A DNA stretch of 64,000 nucleotides from Micavibrio_B sp048498395 (lineage in GTDB: Bacteria; Pseudomonadota; Alphaproteobacteria; Micavibrionales; Micavibrionaceae): contig JBEHYB010000001.1 in the NCBI GenBank assembly GCA_048498395.1, positions 1 to 64,000 of the forward strand, given 5' to 3'. The translations under genes were made by a program, and so were the position numbers. Shown here one piece after another: positions 1-7,675 of the stretch. The first letter of the stretch is position 1, and every line of letters starts with the position of its first letter. Under the pieces are notes generated by a model. It made no database searches. It saw only the letters and a program-made list of their open reading frames with translations, and was not told the DNA's origin.

Positions 1-26
1 AGTAAGATCGCTCGATTACCCCCTCT

Positions 27-161
27 TGTCATGCCTGCGAAGGCAGGCATCACCTGCCACTCAAAAGGAGATCCCCGCTTTCTATCTACGCCAAGGCTCC
101 GATAGACTTTTGAAGCACAACGACCTCCAAAGCTTTAGCGTAGGAGGTCGCGGGGATGACA
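27..161. repeat. Dispersed palindromic element, TGTCATGCC family
   Basis: It starts with TGTCATGCC and a hairpin with 7-base arms (TGCCTGC at 32-38, GCAGGCA at 43-49). It contains an 8-base inverted pair (CGACCTCC 121-128, GGAGGTCG 143-150) and ends GGGGATGACA. The outer ends, GTCAT and ATGAC, are complementary. A related copy sits between serA and serC at about 2081-2147, so this is a multi-copy intergenic repeat. Confidence 0.6.
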
Positions 162-216
162 AAATTGATGGAAATGATCTCAAAATCGACGAACAAACTA
201 ATAAGAATCCCTGTCC

Positions 217-288
217 TGTCATCCTGAGCGTACGCGAAGGATCTCATCTGAAAGCAGGCCGGATCCTTCACATGCGTTCAGAATGACA
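217..288. repeat. Imperfect inverted repeat, TGTCATCCTGAGCG type
   Basis: The left arm (217-244, beginning TGTCATCCTGAGCG and ending GAAGGATC) is matched with a few mismatches by the reverse complement of the right arm (261-288, ending GAATGACA). Repeats beginning TCATCCTGAGCG are common as dispersed intergenic elements in bacterial genomes. The two arms could fold into one long hairpin in RNA. Confidence 0.65.
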
Positions 289-371
289 ACACAGGCGCGG
301 ACCGCGCTGTGATCGCTGTAGTGAAAAAAGGAAAAATCTTTCAAAAACGCCGAACAAACTGATAGCGCGCA

Positions 372-405
372 CAAAAAAAACAGGCGGTGGAAATTCCACC
401 GCCTG
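372..405 (-). terminator. Rho-independent terminator of serA
   Basis: A perfect 12-base inverted repeat with a one-base centre (381-405, arms CAGGCGGTGGAA and TTCCACCGCCTG) is followed, in the leftward direction, by a run of eight T. It lies 24 bases past the serA stop codon. Confidence 0.9.
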
Positions 406-428
406 CTCTTGAATCCCGTTAAATTACC

Positions 429-2006
429 TTAGAATTTCAATCGCTTGACCTGATTGATCTGCGGCAGATTGGCGACCTTTTTGTAAAGCTCGTCAGAAAG
501 CGGCCCGTCAAGCGACACCAGCGCCACCGCCGTCTTGCCGGCGGCGATACGGCCAAGGCGGAAATCGGCTATATTCTGTCCGCCTTCCGACAAAATCGTA
601 CCCAGACCGCCGATCATACCCGGTTTATCCTCGTTGCGGATAAACAACATGTCCTCGGTCAGGTCGGCTTCGATCGGCACGCCTTCGATTGAGACGACGC
701 GCGGATCTTTCCCGGCGAAAAGCGTGCCGGTCAGTTCCTTGGTACCGCCTTCAGTCTCGACTTTAAGGCGAATGCCTGTCGGCCATTGCGTGTCATTCTC
801 CGTTTTCGTTTCAGAGACGACAATGCCTTTCGCTTTCGCGATCTCGGGCGCGTTGACCATGTTCACGGAATCATTCGTCGCGCTAAACAGCGAAGCCAGA
901 ACACATGCCGTCAAAGGACGCGTGTTCAGTTTTGCCGCCAGACCGATATACTCGATCTCGATGCGCTTGAACGCTGTTTCCGCAATTTGCCCTGCGAAGC
1001 TGCCAAGTTCGGTCGCCAGCGCCATATACGGTTTCAGCTTTGGCGCCTCCTCCGCAGTAATGGACGGCATGTTGACCGCATTTGAAACGGCACCGGTCAG
1101 CAGGAAATCGGACATCTGTTCCGCGACCTGGATCGCGACATTCACCTGCGCTTCCGAAGTCGACGCGCCAAGATGCGGCGTGCAGATGACGTTCGGGTGC
1201 TTGAACAGGATATTGTCCGTCGCCGGTTCGACCTCGAATACGTCGAGCGCCGCGCCTGCGACATGGCCGCTATCCAGCGCGTCTTTCAGGTCCTGCTCGA
1301 CAATCAAGCCACCGCGTGCGCAGTTAATGATACGAACGCCTTTTTTCATTTTGGCGAGCGAATCCTTGTTGATCATCTTGTTGGTCTTCTCGGTCTTCGG
1401 CACGTGGATCGTGATGAAATCCGAACGCTTGAACAAATCGTCAAGTTCGACTTTCTCGACACCGAGTTCGGTCGCTTTTTCCTGCGACAGGAACGGGTCG
1501 TACGCGATCACTTTCATCTCAAGACCGATCGCGCGGCGAATGACGATAGAGCCGATATTACCGGCGCCGATCACACCAAGTGTCTTGTTGAAAAGCTCGA
1601 CACCCATGAATTTCGATTTTTCCCATTTGCCTTCATGCGTCGAGGCATTGGCCTGCGGGATCTGGCGCGCCAAGGCCATCATCATCGAGATCGCGTGTTC
1701 TGCCGTCGTAATCGAATTGCCGAACGGCGTGTTCATCACCACGATACCGGCGGCAGTCGCGGCCGGCACGTCGATCGTGTCGACACCGATACCGGCGCGG
1801 CCGATGACTTTCACGCGCTTGTTCGCGGAAATGACATCGGCGTTGATCTTGGCGGACGACCTTGCGGCAATTCCGTCATAATCATTTACGATCGCTTTGA
1901 TTTCTTCGGGGGAGAGGCCAGGTTTGATATCGTATTCGATACCGCGGGCGCGGAATATCTCTTCCGCAAGTTTATCCATTTTATCGGCAATAAGTACTTT
2001 AGGCAT
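429..2006 (-). CDS. serA: D-3-phosphoglycerate dehydrogenase
   Basis: Catalyses NAD-dependent oxidation of 3-phosphoglycerate to 3-phosphohydroxypyruvate, the first step of the phosphorylated serine pathway. The 525 residues match the long form: split substrate domain, Rossmann domain with GAGNIG (147-152), catalytic triad Arg231, Glu260 and His278 (motifs ARGG, VEP, PHLGAS), an intervening domain and a C-terminal ACT domain that usually gives serine feedback control. The ATG is preceded by GGAG at good spacing. The gene lies downstream of serC, separated by a repeat of about 150 bases, and ends at a strong terminator. It may be cotranscribed with serC. Confidence 0.96.
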   Translation of the reverse strand: MPKVLIADKMDKLAEEIFRARGIEYDIKPGLSPEEIKAIVNDYDGIAARSSAKINADVISANKRVKVIGRAGIGVDTIDVPAATAAGIVVMNTPFGNSITTAEHAISMMMALARQIPQANASTHEGKWEKSKFMGVELFNKTLGVIGAGNIGSIVIRRAIGLEMKVIAYDPFLSQEKATELGVEKVELDDLFKRSDFITIHVPKTEKTNKMINKDSLAKMKKGVRIINCARGGLIVEQDLKDALDSGHVAGAALDVFEVEPATDNILFKHPNVICTPHLGASTSEAQVNVAIQVAEQMSDFLLTGAVSNAVNMPSITAEEAPKLKPYMALATELGSFAGQIAETAFKRIEIEYIGLAAKLNTRPLTACVLASLFSATNDSVNMVNAPEIAKAKGIVVSETKTENDTQWPTGIRLKVETEGGTKELTGTLFAGKDPRVVSIEGVPIEADLTEDMLFIRNEDKPGMIGGLGTILSEGGQNIADFRLGRIAAGKTAVALVSLDGPLSDELYKKVANLPQINQVKRLKF

Positions 2007-2080
2007 TTAACACTCCATTTTGTCTTGTTGGAAAACAGACCTAGAGGCTAACACTAAATACGGGAATGCCAAATGGAAAT

Positions 2081-2147
2081 CGTCATGCCCGCGCAGGCGG
2101 GCATCCGGTCTTTCTATAGCCAGACCCCCGCCTGCGCGGGGGTGACA
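2081..2147. repeat. Dispersed palindromic element between serC and serA
   Basis: Two GC-rich hairpins lie back to back: GCCCGC/GCGGGC in the left half and CCCCCGC/GCGGGGG in the right half. The outer ends read GTCATGCC and GGTGACA. The organisation matches the element at 27-161. It sits inside the probable serC-serA transcript, where it could affect RNA stability or the expression ratio; that effect is inference. Confidence 0.65.
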
Positions 2148-2160
2148 ATGCTGTTTATAT

Positions 2161-3330
2161 TTAAGCCGCTTTCTGGAAGGATTTGGCGCAGGTCTCGGCG
2201 AAGGCCCATTCAAGCCATGGTGTCAGGGCCTGAAGATCTGAAGCCTCGATCGTCGCCCCGCCCCAGATGCGAAGGCCCGCAGGTGCCGCGGCGTAGCTTG
2301 CGATATCGTAAGCCACTTTCTCCTTGTCGAGCAGGCCCGTCATATCCTTGACGAAGGCTTTGCGGGCATCGTCATCGAGCGCGCAGAACTGCTGATCGAC
2401 GATAGAGAGACAGATCGAGGTGCGCGAGCGCGTCTCGACGGTCGGCGGCAGGAATTCGACCCAGTCGGTTTTGGCGACCCAGTCCTCGATGACTTTGAGA
2501 TTGGCGATACAGCGCTTTTCGGTACCTTTCGAACCGCCGAGCGTTTCAACCCATTTCAGCGCGTCGAGACAGTCTTCAACGGCCATCATCGACGGCGTGT
2601 TGATCGTCTCGCCGACGAAGATACCGTCGATGAGTTTGCCTTTCTTGGTCATGCGGAAGATTTTCGGCAACGGGCGCTCGGGCGTGTAATTCGTCAGGCG
2701 TTCGATGGCGCGTGGCGACAATACGATCATACCGTGCGCGGCTTCACCGCCTAAGACTTTCTGCCACGACCATGTCGTGACATCGAGCTTGGACCAGTCC
2801 ATTTCATAGGCGTAGACGGCGGAAGTCGCATCACAGAAAGTCAATCCCTTGCGGTCGGATTTGATCCAGTCATGGTTCGGGATACGTACGCCCGATGTCG
2901 TGCCGTTCCAGACAAAGACGACATCCTTGTCTGTATCGACTTGTGAGAAATCGACGATCTCGCCGTAACCGACTTTGAGCGTGCGCGTATCGGGCAGCTT
3001 GAATTGTCCGACAACGTCTTCCCACCACTCGTTCGAAAAGTTCTCCCACACGAGGACATCGACCGGGCGTTCGCCGATCATCGACCACAGAGCCATCTCG
3101 ATAGCGCCTGTATCGGAGGCCGGCACGATGCCGATCTTGTAATCGGCAGGAATGTTCAGTGTCTGGCGGTGACGCTCGATCACTTCCTTGAGCTTCTCCT
3201 TGCCTTTGGAATGGCGGTGAGATCGGCCCAGAAATGCGTCTTTCAGCACATCAACTGTCCAGCCCGGACGTTTCGAGCATGGGCCTGATGAGAAATTCGG
3301 ATTATTCGGTTTGGTCGTCGGTTTTTGCAT
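2161..3330 (-). CDS. serC: Phosphoserine aminotransferase
   Basis: PLP enzyme that converts 3-phosphohydroxypyruvate and glutamate to phosphoserine, the second step of serine synthesis. From the ATG at 3330 it has 389 residues. The PLP lysine is Lys191 in SWQKVLGG, and Asp167 in FCDATS is the expected cofactor-nitrogen contact. The sequence is of the alphaproteobacterial/archaeal SerC subtype rather than the E. coli one. A GTG lies five codons upstream, but the ATG has GGTGAGG in front of it and is the better start. It heads the leftward serC-serA unit and is divergent from serB. Confidence 0.95.
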   Translation of the reverse strand: MQKPTTKPNNPNFSSGPCSKRPGWTVDVLKDAFLGRSHRHSKGKEKLKEVIERHRQTLNIPADYKIGIVPASDTGAIEMALWSMIGERPVDVLVWENFSNEWWEDVVGQFKLPDTRTLKVGYGEIVDFSQVDTDKDVVFVWNGTTSGVRIPNHDWIKSDRKGLTFCDATSAVYAYEMDWSKLDVTTWSWQKVLGGEAAHGMIVLSPRAIERLTNYTPERPLPKIFRMTKKGKLIDGIFVGETINTPSMMAVEDCLDALKWVETLGGSKGTEKRCIANLKVIEDWVAKTDWVEFLPPTVETRSRTSICLSIVDQQFCALDDDARKAFVKDMTGLLDKEKVAYDIASYAAAPAGLRIWGGATIEASDLQALTPWLEWAFAETCAKSFQKAA

Positions 3331-3424
3331 TTTCTGGCACCTCACCCGAGATTTTTAGCACCGGGCGGCGATAACACCAAGAGCTTCTGTTGAGCTGGAA
3401 CTAAAAATCCCTATTATAGCTGCT

Positions 3425-4345
3425 ATGTCTTTTTATCTTATATTCACCGGCGACGATATCCGCCCCAATCATCTGGCGCGGATCGAGGCGTTCCTGGACG
3501 AGAACATCATTCGTTTCTCGACAAGACCGAAATGGCTCAACCCGCACAAGGCTGTTGAGATAAGCGTCGGTGACAAGCCGCTGCCCGCGCAATGGCAAAA
3601 GCTTAAGGAGCTGCTGGCACCCGACCGCATCGATGTCTTCGTGACGGCAGCCGAGAACCGCCGCAAGAAACTGATGATCGCGGATATGGACGCGACGATC
3701 GTCACCTCGGAAACGCTTGATGAGCTTGCTGCGCATGCCGGTCTTAAAGACAGGATCTCGGCGATCACACAGCGTGCCATGGCGGGCGAGCTTGATTTCG
3801 AAACCGCGCTTCGCGAGCGCATCTCGATGCTCAAGGATCTGCGCCGCGAAGTCCTGCAGGAGACGCTTGAGACGACCGAGCTGAGCGCGGGGGCCGATAC
3901 GCTCGTCAAGGTCATGGCGGCGAATGGCGCGACCTGCGTCCTAGTCTCGGGCGGTTTCACCTTCTTTACAAAGGTCATCGCCGAGCGTGCCGGGTTCCAT
4001 TTCCATCACGGCAATCATTTACATATAGAAAACGACGTTTTGAGCGGCACCGTCACCCCGCCGATCCTCGGCAAGGAAGCGAAATTGAGCTATCTGCTTG
4101 ATTATGCTGATAAAAAAGGCCTTACCGCGCAAGATGCGTTTGCAATTGGCGACGGCGCGAACGACCTGCCAATGCTCGAAGCCGCGGGCTTAGGGGTCGG
4201 CTACCGTCCGAAGCCCCTGGTCCTGAAAGCCATCGACAACTGCATTCTTTACAGTGATTTAACCGCTGCCCTTTATATTCAGGGGTATACTCTGGATGAG
4301 ATCGAGCACTCCCTGACCTCATCTACCCCTCAAAGGATTCACTGA
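3425..4345 (+). CDS. serB: Phosphoserine phosphatase
   Basis: HAD-superfamily phosphatase for the last step of serine synthesis, hydrolysing O-phosphoserine. The nucleophile motif DMDAT is at residues 87-91 (Asp87 and Asp89). Motif II is the serine in LVSGGFT, and motif IV is GDGANDLPML. The N-terminal 80 residues form the extra domain seen in longer SerB proteins. It is divergent from serC-serA, with about 95 bases for both promoters, so all three pathway enzymes lie together. The next gene starts one base after the stop, which suggests cotranscription. Confidence 0.95.
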   Translation: MSFYLIFTGDDIRPNHLARIEAFLDENIIRFSTRPKWLNPHKAVEISVGDKPLPAQWQKLKELLAPDRIDVFVTAAENRRKKLMIADMDATIVTSETLDELAAHAGLKDRISAITQRAMAGELDFETALRERISMLKDLRREVLQETLETTELSAGADTLVKVMAANGATCVLVSGGFTFFTKVIAERAGFHFHHGNHLHIENDVLSGTVTPPILGKEAKLSYLLDYADKKGLTAQDAFAIGDGANDLPMLEAAGLGVGYRPKPLVLKAIDNCILYSDLTAALYIQGYTLDEIEHSLTSSTPQRIH

Positions 4346-4346
4346 T

Positions 4347-5252
4347 ATGGCCAACGCTTCGAAGACCGAGCAGCTACCAAAGTTCAAGATTTCGGATGAA
4401 GAGCTCGAGGAGCTCATTCACAAATACTGCCGCGACTTCACAGCTCTCGCGCGAATGAACCGTTTCGATCCTATTACCGGACGCGACAAGGAAATTGAAC
4501 AGACAATCCTGATCCTGCTGCAGAAAGGACGTAAGAACGTCGCGCTGCTTGCGCCTGCCGGGGTCGGTAAAACCGCTTTGTGCGCGGGTCTTGCGCAACG
4601 CATCGTCGCCGGTGATGTACCTGAATATCTCAAAGACGCGCGCCTGCTCGAGATCGATCTCGCCTCGATGGCCGGTGGTACGACAGGCCCCGCGGAATTC
4701 CAGGGCCGCTTTATCCCGCTCTGCCGCGGTATCGCCGAACGCTATCACGATCCGCGTTACCCAAAGACGATCCTGTTCCTCGACGAGGTCCACCAGATCA
4801 TGCCGTCCTGCGAAGGCTCGTCTTATGCCGGTCTCTCGGAAGTGATGAAGCCTTATATGACAGTTGGTGACTTGAACATTATCGGCGCGACGACGCTCGA
4901 TGAATTCCGCATCTATGTCGCGATCGATCCGGCGCTTGACCGTCGTTTTCAAAAGGTTTTCCTGAGCGTGCCGACAGTGCCGCAGGCGATCAGCATCGTG
5001 AACAATCTTAAGAAGGGTTACGAGAAACACCACGGCGTGAATGTCCCCGACGCAGCCGTCGAGATTATCGTCAACCTGACCGAGAAACATATGCGCAAGC
5101 GTAACCAGCCGGATAAATCGATCATCATGATGGATGCGGCACTCGCCCACCACGTGTTACAACACGGCAAGGGCGGCGATCTGAATATGGATTCGGTCTA
5201 CTACATGATCTCGACCGAGACCGGCATTCACCCGGAAGCTCTCAAGAAATAA
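4347..5252 (+). CDS. Standalone ClpA/ClpB D1-like AAA+ ATPase
   Basis: This 301-residue protein is essentially one Clp/Hsp100-type AAA+ module. Walker A is APAGVGKT (about 69-76), Walker B is ILFLDEVH (142-149), an arginine pair at 199-200 is in the arginine-finger position, and a C-terminal lid carries NQPDKSI. There is no Clp_N domain, second ATPase module or protease domain. It starts one base after serB, with AAGGA upstream, so it is probably translated from the same message. Residues 27-42 (YCRDFTALA then FDP) match the region just before D1 in the large ClpA-like protein at 46055-49330. Substrate and partner are unknown; an adaptor or hetero-oligomer role is speculative. Confidence 0.85.
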   Translation: MANASKTEQLPKFKISDEELEELIHKYCRDFTALARMNRFDPITGRDKEIEQTILILLQKGRKNVALLAPAGVGKTALCAGLAQRIVAGDVPEYLKDARLLEIDLASMAGGTTGPAEFQGRFIPLCRGIAERYHDPRYPKTILFLDEVHQIMPSCEGSSYAGLSEVMKPYMTVGDLNIIGATTLDEFRIYVAIDPALDRRFQKVFLSVPTVPQAISIVNNLKKGYEKHHGVNVPDAAVEIIVNLTEKHMRKRNQPDKSIIMMDAALAHHVLQHGKGGDLNMDSVYYMISTETGIHPEALKK

Positions 5253-5254
5253 AG

Positions 5255-6262
5255 CTAAAGCGCGATCGCGCCGACAAGAATTGCCCCGAGCGTGGCAATG
5301 GATACGATCGCCCAGAGGCTGATCCCCTGCACAAAAGGCTTGAACCCGACGGCTTTCAAAAGCTCCTTCGTCATGCCCGTCCCGATCAGGAACAATACCA
5401 GCACCATCATCCGCTTGGCGATTTTCTCAATGAACGGCGCAGCTTCGTGACAAAGCGGGACATAGCTCGTGAGCAATGCCATGACGAGGAACCCGGCGAT
5501 AAACCAGCAGCGTTTGAGGATCGACGCGAAAGGCACTCTTGTTTCGCCTTCATGTTTCCATGTCAGGCCGATCACAAAAGCAAGCGGCACGATCCATAGC
5601 GCGCGCGTCAGCTTGATCGTCGTGCCGATGCGAACCGCTTCATCGCCATACTGGATAGAGGCACCGATAACCGAGCTTGTATCGTGAATGGCAAGCCCCG
5701 CCCATAATCCGAACTGGGTTTGCGTGAGATCGAGCAGATGGCCGATAAAGGGAAAGATCAGCAAAGCCGCAGCATTGAGCAGGAACACCGTACCCAATGA
5801 GATGGCAATGGCTTCAGACCTCGCGTTGATCACGCGCGAAACGGCGGCAATTGCCGAGCCGCCGCAGATCGCGGTACCGGCGGTGATCAGAAGCGATGTA
5901 TCCTTCGGCAACTTGCAGAACTTGCCGAGAGTCAAACCGATCGCGAATGTAAAGGCGATCCCGGCAATCGTATAAACGATGCCCTGCGCGCCGACCTTGA
6001 AAATATCATTGAGCGGGATGCCCGCGCCAAGCCCGACGATCGCGATCGCCATCAGCCATGTCGCCCCCGGCTTGGTTTTATCCTGATAGGGATTGCCTGC
6101 GATCAATGCGATTGCCACACCGAGCAACAGGGCAATCGGTGAAGAAATAAAACCGCTTAAGGATACAAGTACGCCAAGTGGAACAAGAACTCTGTTAATC
6201 TGCAAGATAATACTCAACGGTTGTGACGACGCGGACGGTTTTATCCGGCGTTTCGGTTTCAA
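5255..6262 (-). CDS. YeiH/UPF0324 family membrane transporter
   Basis: Polytopic inner-membrane protein of the YeiH (UPF0324, putative sulfate exporter) family. Conserved features seen are GLGAGIPL, the glycine-rich TAICGGSAIAA and GLAIHDTSSVIGA, and about nine to ten hydrophobic segments. The start is unclear. The leftmost frame opens with TTG at 6262, but its first 20 residues overlap SIMPL coding sequence and look like shadow coding. TTG at 6217 or 6205 is more plausible, giving about 316 residues. It probably shares a transcript with the SIMPL gene. The transported substrate is not proven for the family. Confidence 0.85.
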   Translation of the reverse strand: MKPKRRIKPSASSQPLSIILQINRVLVPLGVLVSLSGFISSPIALLLGVAIALIAGNPYQDKTKPGATWLMAIAIVGLGAGIPLNDIFKVGAQGIVYTIAGIAFTFAIGLTLGKFCKLPKDTSLLITAGTAICGGSAIAAVSRVINARSEAIAISLGTVFLLNAAALLIFPFIGHLLDLTQTQFGLWAGLAIHDTSSVIGASIQYGDEAVRIGTTIKLTRALWIVPLAFVIGLTWKHEGETRVPFASILKRCWFIAGFLVMALLTSYVPLCHEAAPFIEKIAKRMMVLVLFLIGTGMTKELLKAVGFKPFVQGISLWAIVSIATLGAILVGAIAL

Positions 6263-6953
6263 CTATATTTGGGTCGCGCGGCAGGATTTCGAATACGCCC
6301 TGATTGGCTGAACGAATTTGCCCAACTTTCTGGCCGCTATCCTTGGCGAATTGCTCTGCCGACGCGCGTGCGTTCTTTGTCGCATCAGCGATCATTTCCG
6401 GTTTTATATCGTTGAGTTTGGTGAACATATATTGAGGCGCGGGATTATAACCGCCATTCGGCTGCCCGAGCACGACACCGTCCTTAATAAGTTGCGACAC
6501 GTTCTGCGATGCCTTGATGATGGTATCAATATCGGTCGTGCGCGCAACCAGCCCCTGTGAAAGCACATAACGCGGCCCGTTGCCGTCACCATTGTTACTG
6601 TATGTCTGGGCCTGCTTGTCGGAGACCTGGATATTCTGGATGCGGAGATTGTTTTCCTCGATGCCGTTTTCCTTGAGGAAAGCGGAAACCTTGGTTTTGT
6701 TTTCTTCCAGTTGCGCCTGCGCGGTCGGCAGGTCGTTCCCGGTCACGGTGAAATTGACGGACCATACGGCAAGATCAGCGCGCATGTCTTTTGTAGAGAG
6801 ACCTTTGACGGTGACATAGCGGTCATAGCTTCTGAAATATTTCAGCCCGTCGAAAACCTTGAACCCAGCAAGACCAAGTGCGAGCGCCACAACCGCAAGC
6901 CCCAGAAACAAAAACAGATTGGACGCAGTGGATTTATGCCCGCAACAGCTCAT
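6195..6953 (-). CDS. SIMPL-domain (DUF541) anchored protein
   Basis: A 252-residue protein with one N-terminal membrane segment (about 12-33) and a periplasmic SIMPL/DUF541 domain (about 45-250). The domain core shows VTVKGLSTKDM, the region around NNLRIQNIQVSD, and the ATKNARASAEQFAKDSG helix. Family members such as YggE are linked to oxidative-stress tolerance and outer-membrane integrity, but no biochemical activity is established. It follows rsuA by two bases and precedes the YeiH-type gene. Confidence 0.88.
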   Translation of the reverse strand: MSCCGHKSTASNLFLFLGLAVVALALGLAGFKVFDGLKYFRSYDRYVTVKGLSTKDMRADLAVWSVNFTVTGNDLPTAQAQLEENKTKVSAFLKENGIEENNLRIQNIQVSDKQAQTYSNNGDGNGPRYVLSQGLVARTTDIDTIIKASQNVSQLIKDGVVLGQPNGGYNPAPQYMFTKLNDIKPEMIADATKNARASAEQFAKDSGQKVGQIRSANQGVFEILPRDPNIVETETPDKTVRVVTTVEYYLAD

Positions 6954-6955
6954 GA

Positions 6956-7675
6956 TCAGCCTCCGAAAATTGTCTGGATATCCGCTTCATTTAATACGCG
7001 ATATTGACCTTCCTGCAAATCCCCGATCTCGAGATTGCCGATACGGAAACGATGCAGGGCTTCGACATGGTTGCCGAGTGTGGAGAACATCCGGCGGATC
7101 TGGTGGTAGCGGCCTTCCTGCAAAACCATAACGCCGCTTTTAAGGCCGTCTGGCTGCCACAAGGCTGGCTTCAAGGGCTTTAAGTCATTAGCGAGGCAAA
7201 AAGTGCCTGAGAAGAATGTTTTAGCCTCGTCGCCTTTTAATTCGTCACGCAATGTCACACGATAGTGTTTTGACACATGCACTTTCGGCGAGATGATTTT
7301 GTGCAGCAATTGACCGTCATCGGTCATCAGGACAAGCCCAGTCGAATCCTTGTCAAGCCTTCCGGCAGAGGACAAAACGGGCGTGCGATGCGCGAAACGA
7401 TCGGGCAGAAGATCATAGACCAGCAAGCCCTGCTCATCGGTCGAACATGTGTAATTACGCGGTTTATGCAGCAATATAGTCAGCGGCGACACGGGGTCTA
7501 GTTTCTCGCGGTCATAGGTCGCGGCATCAAGCGCGGCGAGATCGATTTGCGCGGACGGATCGCGAATGGATTTATCGCCGATCCAGAATACGCCGCGCTT
7601 GACCGCGCCCGCGACATCCTTGCGCGAACCATAGCCAAGGTTTGACAACAACCTGTCCAGTCTTATTTTGCTCAC
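6956..7675 (-). CDS. rsuA: 16S rRNA pseudouridine synthase, RsuA type
   Basis: Predicted to isomerise a uridine (U516 in E. coli) of 16S rRNA to pseudouridine. It has an N-terminal S4 RNA-binding domain (residues 3-45, RLDRLLSNLGYGSRKD) and a catalytic domain with GRLDKDSTG, giving catalytic Asp108. The 239 residues are typical. Its start overlaps the stop of the upstream methyltransferase gene by four bases (ATGA), so two rRNA-modifying enzymes are translationally coupled. A second member of the superfamily lies at 25953-26744 and is more RluB-like. Confidence 0.9.
   Translation of the reverse strand: MSKIRLDRLLSNLGYGSRKDVAGAVKRGVFWIGDKSIRDPSAQIDLAALDAATYDREKLDPVSPLTILLHKPRNYTCSTDEQGLLVYDLLPDRFAHRTPVLSSAGRLDKDSTGLVLMTDDGQLLHKIISPKVHVSKHYRVTLRDELKGDEAKTFFSGTFCLANDLKPLKPALWQPDGLKSGVMVLQEGRYHQIRRMFSTLGNHVEALHRFRIGNLEIGDLQEGQYRVLNEADIQTIFGG

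Larger units (their letters stand above)
1..428. other. Non-coding region with palindromic repeats
   Basis: No convincing gene lies here; the short open frames run through palindromic repeat DNA and have no ribosome binding site. The stretch holds a GTCATGCC-type hairpin element (about 27-161), a second inverted element (217-288), and the serA terminator at its right edge. It probably separates serA from an unseen gene to the left. Confidence 0.6.

Noticed and set aside
26..286. Short frames through the left-edge repeats
   Set aside because: They run across palindromic repeat DNA on both strands and lack start signals; the predicted peptides have no protein-like character.
535..1881. Long open frame of 448 codons antisense to serA
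   Set aside because: It is exactly opposite a certain serA gene, has no ribosome binding site, and its product is low-complexity (Ser, Ala, Pro, Arg). It is a codon-bias shadow.
3331..3424. A riboswitch in the serB/serC divergent region
   Set aside because: Only about 95 bases must hold two promoters, and no known aptamer core or conserved stem could be recognised.
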